DNA of 64,000 bases from positions 6,262,001 to 6,326,000 of the forward strand of contig NZ_CP042968.1 in the NCBI RefSeq assembly GCF_001693515.2, in the 5' to 3' direction. The position numbers and the translations under genes were made by a program. Of the stretch, positions 60,557 to 64,000 are shown piece after piece. The first letter of the stretch is position 1, and every line of letters starts with the position of its first letter. The notes below the pieces were generated by a model. It was not told the origin of the DNA, ran no database searches, and saw nothing but the letters and a program-made list of their open reading frames with translations. Source of the DNA: Bradyrhizobium paxllaeri. GTDB taxonomy: Bacteria > Pseudomonadota > Alphaproteobacteria > Rhizobiales > Xanthobacteraceae.

Positions 60557-61477
60557 CTATTTGCTGCTGTCGATGAGCCCTTTAAGGAACCAGCGCTGCA
60601 ACAGCAATATCACCAGCGTCGGCGGCAGCATCGTGAGCAGCGCGCCGCTCATGGCGATGTTCCAGGCCGGCTCGTTGTCGGAACGCGGGATCAGATTCTT
60701 CAGCGCGATCACGGCGGTCGCCATGTCCTTGTCGGTGGTGAACAGCAATGGCCACAGATACTGGTTCCAGCCGAACAGGAACAGGATGATCGCAAGCGCT
60801 ACGATATTCGAGACCGACAGCGGCAGCAGGATGCTCCAGAAGAAGCGCAGCGGCGAGGCGCCATCGAGCCGTGCCGCCTCGCACAGTTCGTCCGGCACCG
60901 TGAGAAAGAACTGACGAAACAGGAAGGTCGCAGTGGCGGAAGCGATCAGCGGCAGGATCAGCCCCGGATAGGTATTGACCATGTTCCATTCCAGCGCGAT
61001 CGCAACGTCATGGCCGCTGATCCATTTCCAGAGACCGGAAACATGCAACGCGTCGGCGAGCCATTGCAGCGGCAGCGCGGCATTCGCCACCGCCTCGAAC
61101 GTCGGCACGATCCGTACCTCGATCGGCAGCATCAGCGACATGAAGATCAGCCAGAACGCCAGCATCCGGTAACGAAAGCGGAAATAGGTGATGGCGAAGG
61201 CCGAGAGCAACGACACCGCGATCTTGCCGGCGGCGATGCCGACCGCCACCAAAATGGAATTGAGGAACGTGCGGCCAAAATCAGCCTTGACCCAGGCCGC
61301 CTGCAGATTGGCGACGAACTGGTCGCCCGGCAGCCACGGCAGCGGCACCTTCTGCACCTCGGCAATCGTCAGCGAGCCCGCGACGAAGGCAAAGTAAAGC
61401 GGCACGCACACCAACAGCGCGCCGGCGATCAGGATCGCGTGGCAGATCGTGTCGAGGACGGGTGCGCGTTCCACCAT
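60557..61477 (-). CDS. carbohydrate ABC permease (UgpE-like)
   Basis: A 306-residue inner-membrane permease with six hydrophobic segments. The cytoplasmic EAA loop reads ELCEAARLDGASPLRFFWSI. LPIEVRIVPTFEAVANAALP and LFGWNQYLWPLLFTTDKDMA are typical of UgpE-type subunits. It follows the UgpA-like gene by four bases. It is part of the transport half of the operon. Confidence 0.9.
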   Translation of the reverse strand: MVERAPVLDTICHAILIAGALLVCVPLYFAFVAGSLTIAEVQKVPLPWLPGDQFVANLQAAWVKADFGRTFLNSILVAVGIAAGKIAVSLLSAFAITYFRFRYRMLAFWLIFMSLMLPIEVRIVPTFEAVANAALPLQWLADALHVSGLWKWISGHDVAIALEWNMVNTYPGLILPLIASATATFLFRQFFLTVPDELCEAARLDGASPLRFFWSILLPLSVSNIVALAIILFLFGWNQYLWPLLFTTDKDMATAVIALKNLIPRSDNEPAWNIAMSGALLTMLPPTLVILLLQRWFLKGLIDSSK

Positions 61478-61481
61478 GCGG

Positions 61482-62552
61482 TCAGACCCCGTAATTGACC
61501 TTGTGGTCGAAATAGCGGAATTGCAGCAGCGTGCAGATCAGCGCGAACGTCATCAGCAGAACCGACTGCGCGGCCGAGGAGCCGAGGTCAAGATTGACAA
61601 AACCATCGACATAGACCTTGTAGACCAGAATATTGGTCGCGCCGGCCGGCCCGCCATGGGTGACGGCATCGATGATGGCGAAGGTTTCGAAGAAGCCGTA
61701 GATGAAGTTCATCACGGCGAGGAAGAAGACGGTCGGCCCGAGCATCGGCAGCGCGATCAGGAAGAAGCGCCGTATCGGTCCGGCGCCGTCGACGGCGGCC
61801 GCTTCCATCAGCGAGGCCGGCACCGCCAGCAAGCCGACGGCCAGGAAGATGTAGTTGTAGCAAATGTGTTTCCATGACGCCGCCATGATCACAAGCCGCA
61901 GCGCATCGCTCGGATTGCGGTTGGGATCCCAGCCAATCCCGAGCGCGTGCAGCATATGTGCGAGCGGACCGACGACGGGATTGAACAGGAACGCCCACAG
62001 GATGCCGGCAATCGCCGGCGCGATCGCATACGGCAGCAGGATGACGGTCCGGTAGACGGAACGTGCGCGCACCACGCGGTCGGTGGCGAATGCCAGCACC
62101 ACGGCGACGGCAAGCGTAATCACGTTCTGCGCGACCGTGAACCAGAGCGTGGTGACGATCGACTGGCGATATTCGCCGTTTGCAAACAGCGCCGTGAAAT
62201 TGTCGAACCACACAAAGTGGACATTGTTGCCGAACGGATCGCTCAGCAGCACGGATTGCATCAGCGCGCGCAGCGACGGGATGAAGAAGAAGAACACCAG
62301 GATCAGGAACTGCGGCAACAGCAACAGTGTCGGCAAGCCGGGCCCATGGCCGAAATTCGCCCGCTTCAGTCCCGGCTCGCGATCGGGACGGCCGTGCTTG
62401 AGCGTCCGCGCCTTGCCGGGCCGAGGCGTCATTGCGCCACGCCCGGTGACGGCTCCAACCGAAGGCGCATGCTGCGTTCTGGTCAGGCCGGAAGGCTGCG
62501 CCACCTGCGCCGCGGATGCTTCGGACAAGACGATCGGCGAGCCTGCATTCAT
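61482..62552 (-). CDS. carbohydrate ABC permease (UgpA-like) with long N-terminal extension
   Basis: A 356-residue permease. Six hydrophobic segments start at about residue 80 (LPTLLLLPQFLILVFFFFIP); the EAA loop is ASLMEAAAVDGAGPIRRFFL. The first ~80 residues are polar and Arg/Pro-rich, longer than normal for UgpA (about 295 residues), so either the start is later or the extension is real; no internal ATG before the first membrane segment has a better context than the ATG at 62552, which overlaps the binding-protein stop by four bases. It pairs with the UgpE-like subunit. Confidence 0.88.
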   Translation of the reverse strand: MNAGSPIVLSEASAAQVAQPSGLTRTQHAPSVGAVTGRGAMTPRPGKARTLKHGRPDREPGLKRANFGHGPGLPTLLLLPQFLILVFFFFIPSLRALMQSVLLSDPFGNNVHFVWFDNFTALFANGEYRQSIVTTLWFTVAQNVITLAVAVVLAFATDRVVRARSVYRTVILLPYAIAPAIAGILWAFLFNPVVGPLAHMLHALGIGWDPNRNPSDALRLVIMAASWKHICYNYIFLAVGLLAVPASLMEAAAVDGAGPIRRFFLIALPMLGPTVFFLAVMNFIYGFFETFAIIDAVTHGGPAGATNILVYKVYVDGFVNLDLGSSAAQSVLLMTFALICTLLQFRYFDHKVNYGV

Positions 62553-63889
62553 TTCGGCTTGCCGTCCGCCTCGGTATCCTTTCCGGCATTCAGCTTCTCG
62601 AACTGGCGCAGGATCTCGTTGCCGCGCTTGACGGCGTCATCCATCGCCTGCTGCGGCTGCTTCTGGCCGGTGAACACCGCCTCCACCTCGGTGCGTTGCG
62701 CCAGCATCGTCTGCACGAAATTGCCAAAGCGGAAACCGCGCGAATTCTCGTTGGGCGTACCTCGGGAGAGTTGCAGCACCGCGATCTCGCGGGTGGGATG
62801 GTCCTTGTAATAGCCGCGCTCACGCGCCAACCCGTATGCCTTGTTGGTCGCTGGGACGTAACCGGTCACGCCATGCCACCATACCTGCGTCTCCGGCTGC
62901 GCGACGAAATCGAGGAAGGCTGCGACCGCATCGTAGCGTTCCGGGGTATGGCCTTTCATGACCCAGATGGCGCCGCCGCCGATGGTGCTGTTGAGCGGCG
63001 GATTGATGTCGTTCTCGTGCGGCAGGAAGGTGGCGCTCCAGTCGATCTTGGCGTTGCGCTCGATATTGCCGTGCGAGGCGGTCGAGTTGACGAAGGTCGA
63101 ACAGCGCCCGGAGGTAAACAACTGTTCCGGGCTGAAGCCTTGGCCTGCGATCTGCAGCACGCCATCATCGAGCCATTTCTTCAGGCGCGCGACTTGCGAA
63201 ACCACCTTGGTCTTGTTGTAGACGAATTCGGTGCCGAGCCCGTCGAAGCCGTTCGCCAGCGTGCCGTAGGGCTGGTTGTTGATGGCGCTGTAATTCTCCA
63301 GCAGGCTCCAGTAGAAGTCGCCCGGCAGCACCGAGCCGCACTCGCTCACACCCTTGGCCTTGATGGCATAAAGCTGCGCCTCCAGTTCCTGCCAGGTGTC
63401 GGCCGGCTTGTCGAAGCCAGCTTTGCGGAAATGCTCCTTGTTGTACCAGAAGATCGGCGTCGAGGAGTTGAACGGCATCGCCGACATCCGGCCCTTGTAG
63501 CTCCAGAAGCTCGCCACCGGCTTGATGAAGTCGGGCCAGTCGATCTTGTAGGCCTTCTGATCCATGAGGTCCTGCACCGGCACGATCGCGCCGGAGAGCA
63601 GCATCGTCATATAGCCGCGCTCGGCGATCTGCACCATTTCAGGCGGCCGCTTGGCGCGATAGGCTGCAATCACGCCATTGGTGACCTCGTCGTAATTGCC
63701 CTTGGCGACGGCAACGACGGTATATTTGTCCTGCGATGCATTGAACTTCTCGACCAGTTCATTGAGCCGGTCGCCGAGCACCCCGCTCATGGCGTGCCAC
63801 CATTGCACCTCGACGCGTGCCGCCTGCGCTGGAGCGGCGAACGCCAAGACCCCGAACAAAGCCGCGATGAGTGCAGTTTTCCTGTTCAT
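62549..63889 (-). CDS. ABC transporter binding protein (UgpB-like)
   Basis: A 446-residue extracellular binding protein of the carbohydrate/glycerol-phosphate type. Signal peptide: KTALIAALFGVLAFAAPAQA. The mature start ARVEVQWWHAMSGVLGDRLN and later FNSSTPIFWYNKEHFRKAGF are close to UgpB. ATG 63889 is chosen for GAGGGAGA upstream; an ATG at 63922 adds 11 residues. It is the first gene of the operon. An operator-like dyad lies 51-80 bases upstream. Glycerol-3-phosphate or a glycerophosphodiester is the likely ligand, supported by the hydrolases in the operon. Confidence 0.92.
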   Translation of the reverse strand: MNRKTALIAALFGVLAFAAPAQAARVEVQWWHAMSGVLGDRLNELVEKFNASQDKYTVVAVAKGNYDEVTNGVIAAYRAKRPPEMVQIAERGYMTMLLSGAIVPVQDLMDQKAYKIDWPDFIKPVASFWSYKGRMSAMPFNSSTPIFWYNKEHFRKAGFDKPADTWQELEAQLYAIKAKGVSECGSVLPGDFYWSLLENYSAINNQPYGTLANGFDGLGTEFVYNKTKVVSQVARLKKWLDDGVLQIAGQGFSPEQLFTSGRCSTFVNSTASHGNIERNAKIDWSATFLPHENDINPPLNSTIGGGAIWVMKGHTPERYDAVAAFLDFVAQPETQVWWHGVTGYVPATNKAYGLARERGYYKDHPTREIAVLQLSRGTPNENSRGFRFGNFVQTMLAQRTEVEAVFTGQKQPQQAMDDAVKRGNEILRQFEKLNAGKDTEADGKPK

Positions 63890-63939
63890 GGCGATTCTCC
63901 CTCGCAACGCCCGGGTCAGCACCTCGATGGCGCCGCCCT

Positions 63940-63969
63940 GATCATTTGTATTTCTACAATGACATATGT
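63940..63969. promoter_or_regulatory. operator-like dyad, copy 1 (before the ugpB-like gene)
   Basis: On the minus strand this reads ACATATGT, 12 bases, ACAAATGA, matching the site at 54960-54989 at 24 of 30 positions. It lies 51-80 bases upstream of the first gene of the operon, where a repressor or activator would act. The region is clearly more AT-rich than the surrounding DNA, as expected for a promoter. The orientation relative to its gene is opposite to that of copy 2, which is acceptable for a near-palindrome. Confidence 0.7.
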
Positions 63970-64000
63970 GTCGGGATGATGAAAGGGGGCGGGTTGTGAC

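Overview
The window looks like chromosomal DNA of a soil alphaproteobacterium of the Rhizobiales, most likely Bradyrhizobium or a close relative. This rests on high G+C, FixJ-type regulators, many Liv-type ABC systems, TctC/Bug binding proteins and the recognisable protein families. It is inference from gene content; no species assignment was computed. No rRNA, tRNA, CRISPR array, complete insertion sequence or phage module was recognised. Nearly all of the sequence is metabolic, transport and regulatory DNA, much of it accessory in character, with several broken genes and partial duplications.

Region 1 (0-5.3 kb): an alpha/beta hydrolase whose nucleophile serine codon reads Gly, a FixJ-type regulator, a lone receiver protein, a GAF-PAS histidine kinase and an AraC regulator. 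Region 2 (5.3-12.6 kb): an AraC-type direct repeat, an FAD oxidoreductase, an MBL hydrolase, a broken AhpD fragment, an NmrA-like protein, and an acetoacetate / 3-hydroxybutyrate cluster (acetoacetate decarboxylase, patatin, 3-hydroxybutyrate dehydrogenase, SDR). The intergenic DNA here is itself duplicated. Region 3 (12.7-17.1 kb): a tightly coupled efflux operon. It has an EmrA adaptor, an EmrB-type 14-TM transporter with a whole TetR-like regulator fused to its C-terminus, and a protein joining a putative papain-like thiol domain to a TetR ligand-binding domain that lacks a DNA-binding head. This is the best candidate for an undescribed system.

Region 4 (17.3-31.6 kb): a divergent catabolic island with two MmgE/PrpD proteins, two carboxymuconolactone-decarboxylase-like proteins, a 3-hydroxyisobutyrate dehydrogenase-like enzyme, a Liv-type ABC importer with a fused permease-ATPase and two tandem binding proteins, an SDR, a GntR regulator and a Bug binding protein. 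A strong dyad lies in the divergent promoter. Region 5 (31.7-34.5 kb): a hypothetical protein, a YfcE-like phosphodiesterase and a universal stress protein gene with two frameshifts. Region 6 (34.5-41.9 kb, minus strand): a second complete Liv importer with an acyl-CoA synthetase.

Region 7 (42-53.9 kb): a mixed stretch holding a remnant of the region 3 TetR tail, a UPF0182 membrane protein, ornithine aminotransferase, an NDUFA9-like protein, a Mth938-like protein, a TAT-exported amidase, an S-adenosylmethionine hydrolase, hypotheticals and an OxyR C-terminal fragment. Region 8 (53.9-64 kb, minus strand): a compact operon with UgpB/A/E-like importer subunits, glycerophosphodiesterase, PhoD-type phosphatase, an inositol-monophosphatase-like protein, a SorC-type regulator, a xylulokinase-like kinase and a polyol dehydrogenase. 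No ATPase subunit is encoded in it. Near-identical 30-bp dyads lie upstream of its first gene and upstream of the dehydrogenase, and are probably the binding sites of its own regulator.
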